Source of the DNA: CAZADS01 sp964483985
GTDB taxonomy: Bacteria; Pseudomonadota; Alphaproteobacteria; Thalassobaculales; Thalassobaculaceae
Reading direction: 5' to 3'
DNA: 48,344 bases
Assembly: GCA_964483985.1 (NCBI GenBank)
Contig: CAZADS010000036.1
Span: forward strand, 1 to 48,344
Both the position numbers and the translations under genes were made by a program. The notes below the pieces were generated by a model that saw only the letters and a program-made list of their open reading frames with translations, searched no databases and was not told where the DNA came from. Shown here piece by piece: positions 1 to 8,306 of this stretch; within the stretch, counting starts at the first letter, position 1, and each line of letters begins with the position of its first letter.

Positions 1-341
1 ACTTCCTGGTCGCTAACCAATTTTCCATCCGCGTTATGCGACATTACCTGGACGTTATGAATAGAGGAACAAAGTCTATTTGCCAATCTAAGGTTATTTA
101 TAAGTAACTCTTCATCACGGCCAAGTGTATAAAACCACCCACCACATCGAATGGGAAGGTCATATTTTTCGCTTGCTTTTATAAACAGCTCGATCTCATT
201 GGGAGCAGGGGTCTTGTCAACATAATCGAAGGCACCCGACTCTTTCACCATTTTAAAACGGGTATCTATATCGGGCATAGCGTCGACATGAGTATGCTTA
301 ATACCATTTGTTTGGATTCCGATTGGTAGAGTTCTACGCAT
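1..341 (-). CDS. TIM-barrel sugar isomerase/epimerase-like protein, C-terminus cut by window edge
   Basis: Reading the minus strand from the ATG at 341 gives an open frame of 113 codons that runs off the window edge, so only the N-terminal part is visible. The start is supported by a GGAGATC ribosome-binding site a few bases upstream. The protein begins MRRTLPIGIQTNGIKHTHVD, like a first barrel strand, and later contains KYDLPIRCGGWFYTLGRDE and a segment HNVQVMSHNADG. This resembles xylose-isomerase-like TIM-barrel proteins (sugar phosphate isomerase/epimerase group), but no catalytic set can be checked because the rest is missing. The enolase-superfamily gene at the other end of the window would fit similar carbohydrate-acid catabolism, but the two are 46 kb apart and no link is shown. 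Confidence 0.6.
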   Translation of the reverse strand, partial: MRRTLPIGIQTNGIKHTHVDAMPDIDTRFKMVKESGAFDYVDKTPAPNEIELFIKASEKYDLPIRCGGWFYTLGRDEELLINNLRLANRLCSSIHNVQVMSHNADGKLVSDQE

Positions 342-437
342 AAATAGGATCTCCACAACATCATTAGAATATTACTTTTAGTTAAACATTAGCCCTATAA
401 CGCGGATCCCAGCCTCTGTGTGTTATCGTTATAAATT

Positions 438-773
438 TCAAAACATCCGGCCTCCGTTTGGCGCAGCGTGGTCCACTCCAATTAATATAACTTCTCCCTC
501 TTCGTCAGGGAAACCAAGGACTAAGACTTCACTCATAAATTTTCCTATTTGTTTAGGAGGGAAATTTACAACCGCCGCCACTTGCCGACCAGACAAAGCT
601 TTCGAGTTATAATATTTGGTAATCTGAGCCGAGGTTTTTTTAACACCTAATTCACCACCAAAATCGATCCAAAGTTTGAACGCTGGACTCCGAGCCTCTG
701 GAAAGGACTGAACATCAACAATAGTTCCAACCCTGATATCTATTTTTTGAAATTCTTCGAACGTAATGGTCAT
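438..773 (-). CDS. csaA: CsaA-like tRNA-binding domain protein
   Basis: This 111-residue protein is a single OB-fold tRNA-binding domain of the CsaA family. The family signature is clear: an N-terminal FQKIDIRVGTIVDV strand, a central KKTSAQITKYY segment and the C-terminal VLGFPDEEGEVILIGVDHAA. Length matches CsaA (about 110 residues). The family binds structured RNA and has been described as a secretion-related chaperone; which role applies here cannot be told. It lies 84 bases downstream of the TetR/COQ9-like gene on the same strand, so it may be the last gene of the ybjN-proC transcript. No strong ribosome-binding site is visible before the ATG. Confidence 0.9.
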   Translation of the reverse strand: MTITFEEFQKIDIRVGTIVDVQSFPEARSPAFKLWIDFGGELGVKKTSAQITKYYNSKALSGRQVAAVVNFPPKQIGKFMSEVLVLGFPDEEGEVILIGVDHAAPNGGRMF

Positions 774-857
774 GTTTTCTATTATATTTTAAGTAACTGT
801 TTTAGACAATTCATTCACGCGTCACTATTATTTTGTCGTCGCACAAATTCACCAAAA

Positions 858-1457
858 TCATCCCTTTGTTGTTCCTTGAAGTGGCATGCTGAAAGTATGC
901 GCCAAAGTCCCGACCTGCCTCAATCGATGGTCCAATTTACGCATAGTAACTGATGAATCTGGGGTTTCATCATCCAACCAAGTTGCAAAACCAGACAAAA
1001 AAACTAGAGTCAATCCTTTAGTCTGAACCACACGGCAAACGCCTACGGATGAGATGCCAATAAATTCCAAAGAGGCATGCATGGACCGGTAAAGTGCAGG
1101 CGCTCCATAGAATAATAGCCGAGGATCCTTCTTCATGAGTTGCGCAAGAACTCTGATGCCGGCTTTATGCCTTTTCAGTATATCAAATCTTACTAACAAT
1201 ATCTCTAATAACCTATCATGAAGCGGGAGCGCAGGATCAAGAAAATCCTGACTAACTCGGCTGGCTACTTCTTGGTCAATTGACTCTGCGTAAGCCCTTA
1301 AGATATCAATCTTATTACTAAAAGTACTCTCAACAAAACCAACTTCTAGATTAGCCTCTTTTGCTATGTCCAAAAGTTGGCACCCAAGCCACTTCCCCTC
1401 AACAGCAATAATCATTATAGCATCAAATAACGCTCGGCGCTGCTTTTCGTCCAGCAT
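858..1457 (-). CDS. TetR-fold / COQ9-like protein
   Basis: This 199-residue protein starts with a helix-turn-helix-like region (residues about 8-55, including QLLDIAKEANLEVGFVESTF and the following SNKIDILRAYA) typical of the TetR fold. The C-terminal half ends in an amphipathic segment WLDDETPDSSVTMRKLDHRL that resembles the tail of COQ9 proteins, which share the TetR fold but bind lipid and assist ubiquinone hydroxylation. I cannot decide between a DNA-binding regulator and a COQ9-type ubiquinone accessory protein. The nearby ubiK gene slightly favours the latter. It follows proC by 47 bases on the same strand. Confidence 0.65.
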   Translation of the reverse strand: MLDEKQRRALFDAIMIIAVEGKWLGCQLLDIAKEANLEVGFVESTFSNKIDILRAYAESIDQEVASRVSQDFLDPALPLHDRLLEILLVRFDILKRHKAGIRVLAQLMKKDPRLLFYGAPALYRSMHASLEFIGISSVGVCRVVQTKGLTLVFLSGFATWLDDETPDSSVTMRKLDHRLRQVGTLAHTFSMPLQGTTKG

Positions 1458-1504
1458 AGTTTTCTAAATCCGCGAAGCGTTTAAGCTAAAGCATTTCATC
1501 TTTA

Positions 1505-2320
1505 TCAGCTTGCCAATTCTTTAGAACGCTTGGTCGCAGCGGCTATAGCTCTATCAAAAACAGGTAAAATTCCTTTTTTCCCCATCAGAATCTCCAAGGC
1601 CGCCGCTGTAGTGCCGCCAGGGCTCGTTACGTTCTCCCGCAATTGGCTTGGTCGTTCGTCTGATAATCTTGCCAATTTCGCTGAGCCGGATACTGTCGCG
1701 CGAGCTAATTGCATTGACAGCTCGGGCTCTAAACCCGCCTTAACTCCAGCCGCCGCCATAGCTTCGATAAGTAAAAAAACGTACGCAGGTCCACTGCCCG
1801 AAACGGCCGTAACTGCATCAAGTAGACCTTCGTCGTCGATCAAAATCGTGTCCCCAATCGCGGACAAAAGCTTTCCACATTCTTCACTTTGGATTGATGA
1901 TACTTTAGAATTACAGGTATAAACGGTAATGCCCTGACCTATCGCTGCGGGCGTATTTGGCATTGCTCTAACAATAGCCGATTTAGAACCTAATTTAGTT
2001 TCAAAGTATTCTATGGTCTTGCCTGCAGCTATAGATAGAAATACCGTATCCGTATCAACAAAACGTACCAGCGGATCCAGAACTTCATCCATTATTTGGG
2101 GTTTGAGAGCTAAAATAACAACCGATGGGGAAAAAGTCAGTGGAAGTTCTGTCAAATTAGTAACGGCACGGACTCGATCCTTCGATTTAAACCGGATCAT
2201 CAGTTCGGAGTCAGGCTCGATAACATATACGCCGTTTGAGATAGAACCATGATTTATCCAGCCATCAAGCATTGCCCCGCCCATCTTGCCACATCCTACA
2301 AGTAGAAGAGGTTTTTCCAT
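1505..2320 (-). CDS. proC: Pyrroline-5-carboxylate reductase
   Basis: ProC reduces 1-pyrroline-5-carboxylate to L-proline with NAD(P)H, the last step of proline synthesis in the cytoplasm. The N-terminus MEKPLLLVGCGKMGGAML carries the Rossmann GxGxMG dinucleotide motif. The mid-region IVRAMPNTPAAIGQG and the C-terminal TAVSGSGPAYVFLLIEAM and LRENVTSPGGTTAAALEIL are hallmark ProC segments. I use the ATG at 2320 rather than the upstream in-frame ATG at 2341, because an AGGAG site sits at the right distance and the resulting 271 residues equal the family length. It begins 4 bases after the ybjN stop, so the two are cotranscribed. Confidence 0.96.
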   Translation of the reverse strand: MEKPLLLVGCGKMGGAMLDGWINHGSISNGVYVIEPDSELMIRFKSKDRVRAVTNLTELPLTFSPSVVILALKPQIMDEVLDPLVRFVDTDTVFLSIAAGKTIEYFETKLGSKSAIVRAMPNTPAAIGQGITVYTCNSKVSSIQSEECGKLLSAIGDTILIDDEGLLDAVTAVSGSGPAYVFLLIEAMAAAGVKAGLEPELSMQLARATVSGSAKLARLSDERPSQLRENVTSPGGTTAAALEILMGKKGILPVFDRAIAAATKRSKELAS

Positions 2321-2324
2321 ATTT

Positions 2325-2828
2325 TCACGCCTCTCCTGCAACTTCGATCAACGCTGCATCTAATGCATCTTCGGCCGTTTTACCGCCCCAAATGACAAAT
2401 TGAAAAGCAGGATAATAACGATCCGATTCGCTAATTGCTATATCAACAATATCCTCTAATTGCTCAACGCTTGCTGAACTCGCACCCCGGAGCAGTAGCG
2501 TATGACGAAACATTAAAGTCCCATCATCATTCGAAAGATCGAAATGACCTAGCCAAATTTTCTCATTCACCAATGCCAAAAGATGGTGAATTTGATTAAG
2601 ACGTTCGTTACCAATTCTGGTTTCAAACAAACAAGAAAAATGCAATGCGCTCATATCTTCCTGCCAAAGAAAAAATAAACGATATTCGCACCACCGTCCT
2701 GTGATTTCCGCCGCCAGTTCGCTACCACTCGCTCGTTCATGAGGCCACTCATTTGCGCCAACAATCTCCTCAAGGAGATCTAACGGGTTGCGCGAAGGGC
2801 TCGCCGAATCGACATAACTGAGAGACAT
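2325..2828 (-). CDS. YbjN domain-containing protein
   Basis: This 167-residue protein matches the YbjN family: an N-terminal NPLDLLEEIVGANEWPHER segment, a central LFFLWQEDMSALHFSCLFE strand pair and a C-terminal helical half ending with QFVIWGGKTAEDALDAALIE. The biochemical function of the family is unknown; in alphaproteobacteria it commonly sits directly before proC. The ATG at 2828 is preferred over the in-frame ATG at 2843, since GGGAGGAGATAGG directly before it is a near-ideal ribosome-binding site that the upstream start would overlap. A 12-bp inverted repeat lies just upstream (2867-2898). Confidence 0.88.
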   Translation of the reverse strand: MSLSYVDSASPSRNPLDLLEEIVGANEWPHERASGSELAAEITGRWCEYRLFFLWQEDMSALHFSCLFETRIGNERLNQIHHLLALVNEKIWLGHFDLSNDDGTLMFRHTLLLRGASSASVEQLEDIVDIAISESDRYYPAFQFVIWGGKTAEDALDAALIEVAGEA

Positions 2829-2866
2829 CCTATCTCCTCCCATTCCGAAGTCCAGTATTATTCCAG

Positions 2867-2898
2867 AGGCACAATATGGTTAAAAACATATTGTGCCT
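2867..2898. repeat. Perfect 12-bp inverted repeat upstream of ybjN-proC
   Basis: AGGCACAATATG (2867-2878) and CATATTGTGCCT (2887-2898) are exact reverse complements separated by 8 bases. It lies about 40 bases upstream of the ybjN start, where a promoter or leader is expected. Neither strand has a T-run after the stem, so it does not look like an intrinsic terminator. It could be an operator for a dimeric regulator or a leader hairpin; function is inferred only from position. Confidence 0.7.
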
Positions 2899-3085
2899 TA
2901 AGATTCAACAAACACTATATATAGATACCATCTCAGAACTTTGAGGTTAGTCAAGCCTAAAGCCCCAATATATAGCAAAATGTAACTATATTGTGACGTT
3001 TCGTGCCCAAAGACGCCCTAGTCTAAAAATTCAATGAAACGATAAAAAGAGGATCTATAAAACGGTATTTTATCCTATTTTTCAA

Positions 3086-3403
3086 TTATTTAGGTGGATT
3101 TTTTCGAGATGCCCTTCTTGCTTTCACAACTTTTCTAGCCTGGTTATCATCAGCATCTTTAAAAAGTTTTTTTTCTAGCAAGGTTATTCGTTTTTCCATC
3201 ACCTCCTGCTCATGTCGAGCTTTTTGAGCCAAATCGCGAACTCCCTCGAATTCTTCTCGTGTAACCCATCCTCTTTCATTTAAGAAACGTTCGAACCGCT
3301 GCGTTAAGAGTTGTTCCATTTCCTGGCGAGCACCAGCTGCGGCGGACAAGGCTCCGTTTGCCAAACGAGCTAAATCATCAAAAACACGATTCTTAGATTC
3401 CAT
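3086..3403 (-). CDS. ubiK: UbiK-type accessory factor (BMFP family)
   Basis: The 105-residue product is a small, highly charged, coiled-coil protein of the BMFP/UbiK family. It has an amphipathic N-terminal helix (VFDDLARLANGALSAAAGAR), a middle section with FLNERGWVTREEFEGV, and a C-terminal coiled coil containing MEKRITLLEKKL, followed by a Lys/Arg-rich tail. UbiK assists the cytosolic ubiquinone-biosynthesis complex under aerobic conditions. The ATG at 3403 has a GGAG site 8 bases upstream; the longer open frame extending to 3634 overlaps hldD and encodes an unrelated N-terminus, so I reject it. It is divergent from hldD. Confidence 0.88.
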   Translation of the reverse strand: MESKNRVFDDLARLANGALSAAAGARQEMEQLLTQRFERFLNERGWVTREEFEGVRDLAQKARHEQEVMEKRITLLEKKLFKDADDNQARKVVKARRASRKNPPK

Positions 3404-3551
3404 GTTGAAACTCCGTTTAATGATGCAAAATTCCGTTCCTATCATTATATAGGAAATATGCGATTGGTTTCGCCAGATATTATTCGAACTGTTTAAGATG
3501 ATAAAGTCATAGGTAATGAAACATTTCGATCGTATAGGATCGGAGCATAAG

Positions 3552-4541
3552 ATGATTTTAGTAACAGGTGGCGCCGGTTTCATCGGTTCAAATTTGATTG
3601 CTAGTTTGTCTGAACAAAACCCAGTTCCAGACATTGCAGTAGCTGACCGACTTGGCCACGATCAAAAATGGCGAAATCTCGCAAAACATCCAATAGCTGA
3701 ATTTGTTTGGCCGGAAAATTTGTTTGAATTTTTAAAAGATCATCCTAGAGATGTTGAAACAGTTTATCATCTGGGAGCTATCTCATCTACCACGGAAAAA
3801 GATGTCGATTTCATCTTACGAAATAACTTCGATCTATCTCTCGCACTTTGGAATTGGTGCGCTAAGAATAAAGTACCTTTTATATATGCCTCATCTGCAG
3901 CTACATACGGGGATGGTGCTAGCGGGTTCGACGACAGCTCGTCGAGTAGTGATTTAGCAAAATTACGTCCACTCAATCCTTACGGCTGGAGCAAACATCT
4001 CTTCGACCGACGCGCGATAGCAATGGTGGAACGGAGTCATCCAACACCTCCTCAGTGGGCTGGATTAAAATTCTTCAACGTATATGGCCCAAACGAACAA
4101 CACAAAGGATCCCAACGCAGTGTAATAGCACAAATTTTCGAACAAGCAGTTGCTGGTAAGCCTGCGAAATTGTTTCGCTCTCACTGCTCTAAGATCAAGG
4201 ATGGGGAACAACGGCGTGATTTTGTTTGGGTAAAAGATTGTATCGATATAATGCTTTGGTTATCTCGAACTGAGAATATTTCGGGGTTGTTTAACGTTGG
4301 AACGGGTAAAGCTCGAAGTTTTAATGATTTAGGGAATTCTGTTTTTCACTGTTTGGGCCTGCAACCCGAAATAGAATTTATCGATATTCCCCAACATATC
4401 CGGCAAAAATACCAATATTTTACTAAAGCTCCGATAAATAGACTTAGAAAGGTTGGATATAAAAAAGAATTTACCAGTCTAGAACATGGAGTTGAAAACT
4501 ATATCAATGATTTCCTAAAAAAAGACGACCCTTACAGATGA
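3552..4541 (+). CDS. hldD: ADP-L-glycero-D-manno-heptose 6-epimerase
   Basis: HldD (RfaD) converts ADP-D-glycero- to ADP-L-glycero-D-manno-heptose for the lipopolysaccharide inner core. The 329-residue protein starts MILVTGGAGFIGSNLI, the NAD(P)-binding glycine motif of the extended short-chain dehydrogenases. It has the catalytic Tyr144/Lys148 pair in NPYGWSKHLFDR and the substrate-side motifs FFNVYGPNEQHKG and QRRDFVWVKDC. The ATG at 3552 is chosen over the ATG at 3516 because GGAG precedes it and the glycine motif then lies at the expected N-terminal position. It is the first gene of a tight plus-strand run; lgt starts 4 bases after its stop. Confidence 0.93.
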   Translation: MILVTGGAGFIGSNLIASLSEQNPVPDIAVADRLGHDQKWRNLAKHPIAEFVWPENLFEFLKDHPRDVETVYHLGAISSTTEKDVDFILRNNFDLSLALWNWCAKNKVPFIYASSAATYGDGASGFDDSSSSSDLAKLRPLNPYGWSKHLFDRRAIAMVERSHPTPPQWAGLKFFNVYGPNEQHKGSQRSVIAQIFEQAVAGKPAKLFRSHCSKIKDGEQRRDFVWVKDCIDIMLWLSRTENISGLFNVGTGKARSFNDLGNSVFHCLGLQPEIEFIDIPQHIRQKYQYFTKAPINRLRKVGYKKEFTSLEHGVENYINDFLKKDDPYR

Positions 4542-4545
4542 AATC

Positions 4546-5349
4546 ATGATGTACTCAATCCCTTTTCCAATTATTGACCCTATAGCAATTCAAATTGGAC
4601 CCATAGCTATTCGATGGTATGCGCTCGCCTATATAGCGGGTTTAATTTTAGGTTGGAAATATTGCGTCATGCTAGCTCGCCGCCAACCATATTTTATAGA
4701 AATAAAAAGATTAGAAGACGTTTTAGTTTGGGCAGCTTTGGGTGTGATTTTGGGTGGACGTCTAGGTTACGTTCTTTTCTATAAACCCGTCTTTTTCCTT
4801 AATAACCCGATTGAAATTTTTACGATTTGGCACGGCGGAATGTCCTTTCATGGGGGATTGATTGGAGTAATGGTTGCATCTTTAATCTTCGCCAAACTCA
4901 ATGGAATATCCATTCTAGCCTTGGCAGACTGTCTCGCATGCGCGACACCTATTGGGTTATTTTTTGGACGATTAGCCAACTTCATAAATGGCGAACTTGT
5001 CGGTCGGGTAACAGACGTTCGCTGGGGTATAATATTTCCTCATGCAGGACCTTTGCCGCGACATCCTAGTCAGATTTATGAGGCAGGTCTTGAGGGTATT
5101 GTATTGTTCACTGTCTTAAGCATCATCGCTTTGGGAACTAACGCTCGCAAAACGCCCGGATTAATTTGTGGTATCTTTATTCTTGGTTACGGTATTACTC
5201 GGTCATTTGCCGAAATGTTCAGAGCACCGGACGCACATATAGGATACATTTTTGAGATATTAACAATGGGACAAATTCTTTCCTTTCCAATGATAGTGGC
5301 AGGCATAGTAATGGTAATCTTAGCACTTAAGAGCCCTAAACTATTATAA
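4546..5349 (+). CDS. lgt: Prolipoprotein diacylglyceryl transferase
   Basis: Lgt transfers diacylglycerol from phosphatidylglycerol to the lipobox cysteine of prolipoproteins in the inner membrane. The 267-residue protein has several hydrophobic segments and the family signatures IRWYALAYIAGLILGW near the N-terminus, the HGGMSFHGGLIG loop, the Lgt signature GRLANFINGELVGR, and HPSQIYEAGLEG. A second ATG follows immediately at 4549 and could equally be used. Its TAA overlaps the next ATG by one base (TAATG), pointing to translational coupling with midA. Two lipoprotein candidates in this window are presumed substrates. Confidence 0.96.
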   Translation: MMYSIPFPIIDPIAIQIGPIAIRWYALAYIAGLILGWKYCVMLARRQPYFIEIKRLEDVLVWAALGVILGGRLGYVLFYKPVFFLNNPIEIFTIWHGGMSFHGGLIGVMVASLIFAKLNGISILALADCLACATPIGLFFGRLANFINGELVGRVTDVRWGIIFPHAGPLPRHPSQIYEAGLEGIVLFTVLSIIALGTNARKTPGLICGIFILGYGITRSFAEMFRAPDAHIGYIFEILTMGQILSFPMIVAGIVMVILALKSPKLL

Positions 5350-6446
5350 TGGCGAATTCTCTGCTTAAACTACTTATCCGGCAAATTGATCGAACCGGGC
5401 CCATAACCGTTGCCGAATATATGGCAAAGGCATTGCATCACCCTGAATTTGGATATTATTCCAAAGGCAATCCACTTGGAAAAGGAGGGGATTTTATTAC
5501 TGCTCCAGAAATTTCACAAATTTTTGGCGAGCTTATCGGCGTTTGGATAATAACAATGCTGGAAAACTTAAGTCACCTCCAGCAAAACTTTTGCTTAGTT
5601 GAGTTGGGACCGGGTCGGGGAACATTAATGTCAGACATACTTCGTACAATCAAAATTCTCAGTGATTATTCAGGAAAACTAGAGGTGCATTTGATAGAAA
5701 GTAATTCTGATTTAAGGTCGATACAAGCTAAAGCTTTTTCAGGATACAACCCCGTTTGGCATGACGATTTGTCAAGTCTGCCTGAGAAACCTTGGATGTT
5801 AATTGCCAACGAATTTCTTGATGCGTTGCCAATTCACCAATTTATTTTTAACAATAATGCTTGGCATGAACGGCTAGTGGGCATAAATACAAGTGGAACG
5901 GGACTGGTCTGGGGATTGGACCGTTTACCGTCTAATCTTGGAAAAATATTACCACAAGATCCTTATGAAAAAGTAAAAAATGAATCTGTTGCAGAAATTT
6001 GTCCCTCTGCACATACTATTGTTAGTCACATAGCTAACAATGTACTTAATCATGGGGGCGCAGCATTACTGATAGATTACGGAGACGAACGCCACGCAAT
6101 GGGTAACTCTCTTCAAAGCATCAGTAGTCAGAAACCTGTTGACCCATTGTTAGCTCCTGGATTATGCGATCTTTCTAGTCATGTAGATTTTTCAAGCATT
6201 CGGGGCGCTGCTGTATCCTCAGGAGCAGATTTCCATGGACCAGTTAGTCAGTCTGCTTTTTTACACGCACTTGGAATTAGTCAAAGAGTCTCAATGTTAA
6301 AAGCCGTAGCGTCACAAAAACAACAACAGAGTATTGACTCCAGTTTGCATCGATTAACCGCTTCGGAACATATGGGTTCGTTATTCAAAGTTGCCGCTAT
6401 AACTCACCCGACCGCACCGACACCCGCCGGTTTTTCTAATAAATAA
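5349..6446 (+). CDS. MidA/NDUFAF7-type SAM-dependent protein methyltransferase
   Basis: The 365-residue protein belongs to the class I methyltransferases of the MidA/NDUFAF7 family (DUF185). The N-terminus has ITVAEYMAKALHHPEFGYYS and GGDFITAPEISQIFGELIG, both family hallmarks. The SAM-binding glycine loop is LVELGPGRGTLMSDILR, followed by the NEFLDALPIHQF motif. In mitochondria NDUFAF7 methylates an arginine of the NDUFS2 subunit of complex I; the bacterial target is not established. It is translationally coupled to lgt through a one-base overlap and precedes pgeF by 25 bases. Confidence 0.92.
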   Translation: MANSLLKLLIRQIDRTGPITVAEYMAKALHHPEFGYYSKGNPLGKGGDFITAPEISQIFGELIGVWIITMLENLSHLQQNFCLVELGPGRGTLMSDILRTIKILSDYSGKLEVHLIESNSDLRSIQAKAFSGYNPVWHDDLSSLPEKPWMLIANEFLDALPIHQFIFNNNAWHERLVGINTSGTGLVWGLDRLPSNLGKILPQDPYEKVKNESVAEICPSAHTIVSHIANNVLNHGGAALLIDYGDERHAMGNSLQSISSQKPVDPLLAPGLCDLSSHVDFSSIRGAAVSSGADFHGPVSQSAFLHALGISQRVSMLKAVASQKQQQSIDSSLHRLTASEHMGSLFKVAAITHPTAPTPAGFSNK

Positions 6447-6471
6447 GGAGTTAGATGGGAGTGAAATAGGT

Positions 6472-7233
6472 GTGTTTCAAATTAAAGAATTAGAAAATCA
6501 AAATATTAGGCACGCTTTCTTTACGCGTCGTGGTGGAGTGAGTAAGGGCATTTATGAATCTCTTAACTGCGGTTTTGGATCCAAAGATGATCCAAACTTA
6601 GTAATAGAAAATCGCGCCCGTTGCATGGCCGCACTTGGCCTGCCATCCCATATACTTGCAACCTGCTATCAACACCATTCTTCTGATGTGGCTATAATTT
6701 CTGACGAAGCTCTACCCGACTCTCCTCCAAAAGCTGACGCATTGGTCACTTCTAATCCTACAATCGCTCTGGGAATTCTTACTGCTGATTGTGGTCCAGT
6801 TTTATTTTCTGATCCAATAAACAAAGTCGTCGCTGCTGCTCACGCAGGCTGGCGCGGGGCCCTAGGCGGTATTTTAACAGCAACGGTCCATCAAATGATT
6901 TCACAAGGCGCAAAATCAGAAAACATAATAGCCGCTCTAGGCCCCATGATCGGACCACAATCCTACGAAGTAGGCCCAGAATTTCCGTCTCCTTTCTTAA
7001 AACAAGCAGCTAAAAATAATCTGTTTTTCCAGGATAGCGTTCGTGTTGGACACTTTATGTTTGATTTGCCTGGTTATATCACTTCCCAACTAGAGAAACT
7101 CAGCCTCAGCCGTATTTCTAATCTAGGTTATGACACGTACACCGGCGCCTCTAATTTTTTCAGTTACCGAAGATCTTACCATAAAGCTGAAGGCGATTAC
7201 GGACGCATGCTTTCTACAATTGCAATAATTTAA
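6472..7233 (+). CDS. pgeF: PgeF/YfiH family laccase-domain protein
   Basis: The 253-residue protein is a YfiH/LACC1-family enzyme. Members have purine nucleoside phosphorylase/adenosine deaminase-type activity, and PgeF is proposed to edit wrongly incorporated residues during peptidoglycan synthesis. The zinc ligands are visible: His in CYQHHSSDV (about residue 69), Cys107 in LTADCGPVLF and His124 in AAAHAGWRGALGG. The N-terminal AFFTRRGGVSKGIYESLNCG is also characteristic. Translation appears to start at a GTG (6472) with GGGAG about ten bases upstream; no in-frame ATG fits. It is the fourth gene of the hldD-lgt-midA-pgeF run. Confidence 0.92.
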   Translation: MFQIKELENQNIRHAFFTRRGGVSKGIYESLNCGFGSKDDPNLVIENRARCMAALGLPSHILATCYQHHSSDVAIISDEALPDSPPKADALVTSNPTIALGILTADCGPVLFSDPINKVVAAAHAGWRGALGGILTATVHQMISQGAKSENIIAALGPMIGPQSYEVGPEFPSPFLKQAAKNNLFFQDSVRVGHFMFDLPGYITSQLEKLSLSRISNLGYDTYTGASNFFSYRRSYHKAEGDYGRMLSTIAII

Positions 7234-7297
7234 TAATTAAAAAAATGCCTCATCTATATTTTTTTCTTGCCATCTTAGTTATGGGCTTTCTCTCCAC

Positions 7298-8167
7298 ATG
7301 CTTCTTAATTTAACTATTCGAGTAGTGATTTTGGTCGCCTTATGGTCAGTGGGAGGTTGTGGAGACGTTCCTAGGCCTTTTAGCTATGCAAATAATTTAA
7401 AAAAGCATGATGAATTTCTTTTTGCACCAAAAAGTTTCGGCATCACTATCACGCAAATAAAAGGCCCCGTAAGTTGGATTGGCGATGCGCTAGCTGTGGA
7501 AATAGCTTCTGCACTGCGAAAGCGTGGTGTGATTGCTAGCTCCAAATCAACCAACCAACGGTCTTTAATACTTGAGGCTAGCGGTTACCAGCAACTTTAT
7601 TCGGGAAAAAATCCGGATCTACATATCAAATGGCTTTTAAAGGATCACAATGGTGTTACTCAACGCGTTAAAAGTCTCCAGCTACAACCTCCCCTTCAAT
7701 TTTGGAATAATCCTAATTGGTCAATGTTTAGAAACGTCGCCGACCAGAACGCACAATTCTTGATTAGATGGCTGGCTCTGGAGGATAATTTAACAAATAC
7801 CCATAAACAAAATTCTTTGACGCTAATGCCGCTGGAAGGAGCGATAGGCGATGGTAAAAAATCCCTAGGACTCGCCATTAAACTTGCTCTTCGAGAAAGA
7901 AATATTAATACGTCTGCAAAACAAACAAATCCCTTAACACTATTTCCAAAACTGTCTGTTCAACCTAAAGGAGATACTTTGCAGTCTGTAACGTTAGTTT
8001 GGGTTCTCCGAACAAAAAGCGGAGATGAGGTCGGTCGTATTACTCAAGAAAATGATATAAAGACCGGTGAGTTAGATGAAAATTGGGGACCGATTGCAAC
8101 TGAAATTGCTAAGGGCGCGGCTACAGGAATCGCAGAATTATTTGTAGCTTACCAAAGAAAAAAATAG
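7298..8167 (+). CDS. Putative lipoprotein with two tandem related domains
   Basis: I do not recognise a named family. The 289-residue protein has a basic/hydrophobic signal (residues 1-20) ending in a lipobox-like SVGGC with Cys21, so it is likely lipid-anchored. The body contains two similar halves (about 48-160 and 174-284). Each opens with a Gly-Asp loop and an alanine/leucine helix (EIASALRKRGVIASSKSTN and KLALRERNINTSAKQTN). Each continues with a W-containing strand (IKWLLKDHNG and LVWVLRTKSGDE) and ends in a helix after an Asn-Trp or Asn-Pro-Asn-Trp turn. An internal duplication is therefore likely. It follows pgeF by 64 bases and precedes prs. No obvious ribosome-binding site precedes the ATG. 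Confidence 0.75.
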   Translation: MLLNLTIRVVILVALWSVGGCGDVPRPFSYANNLKKHDEFLFAPKSFGITITQIKGPVSWIGDALAVEIASALRKRGVIASSKSTNQRSLILEASGYQQLYSGKNPDLHIKWLLKDHNGVTQRVKSLQLQPPLQFWNNPNWSMFRNVADQNAQFLIRWLALEDNLTNTHKQNSLTLMPLEGAIGDGKKSLGLAIKLALRERNINTSAKQTNPLTLFPKLSVQPKGDTLQSVTLVWVLRTKSGDEVGRITQENDIKTGELDENWGPIATEIAKGAATGIAELFVAYQRKK

Positions 8168-8306
8168 CATTTCCATTCTAACTATTCTGTAATAGAGCTT
8201 GCACCTTCTCCCAGACCGCTGTTACAAAGCTATTTAATTTAAGATTTAATTTAACAGGCCGTTAGATCTTAAGCGTCAGAAAAAGAAAACGGGTGAAAAT
8301 TGGCGC

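Noticed and set aside
2867..2898. Inverted repeat as an intrinsic terminator
   Set aside because: No T-run follows the stem on either strand.
7245..7313. 22-codon frame starting MPHLYFFLAILVMGF upstream of the lipoprotein
   Set aside because: It stops after a few codons, is out of frame with the lipoprotein gene and has no clear ribosome-binding site; it may be chance.
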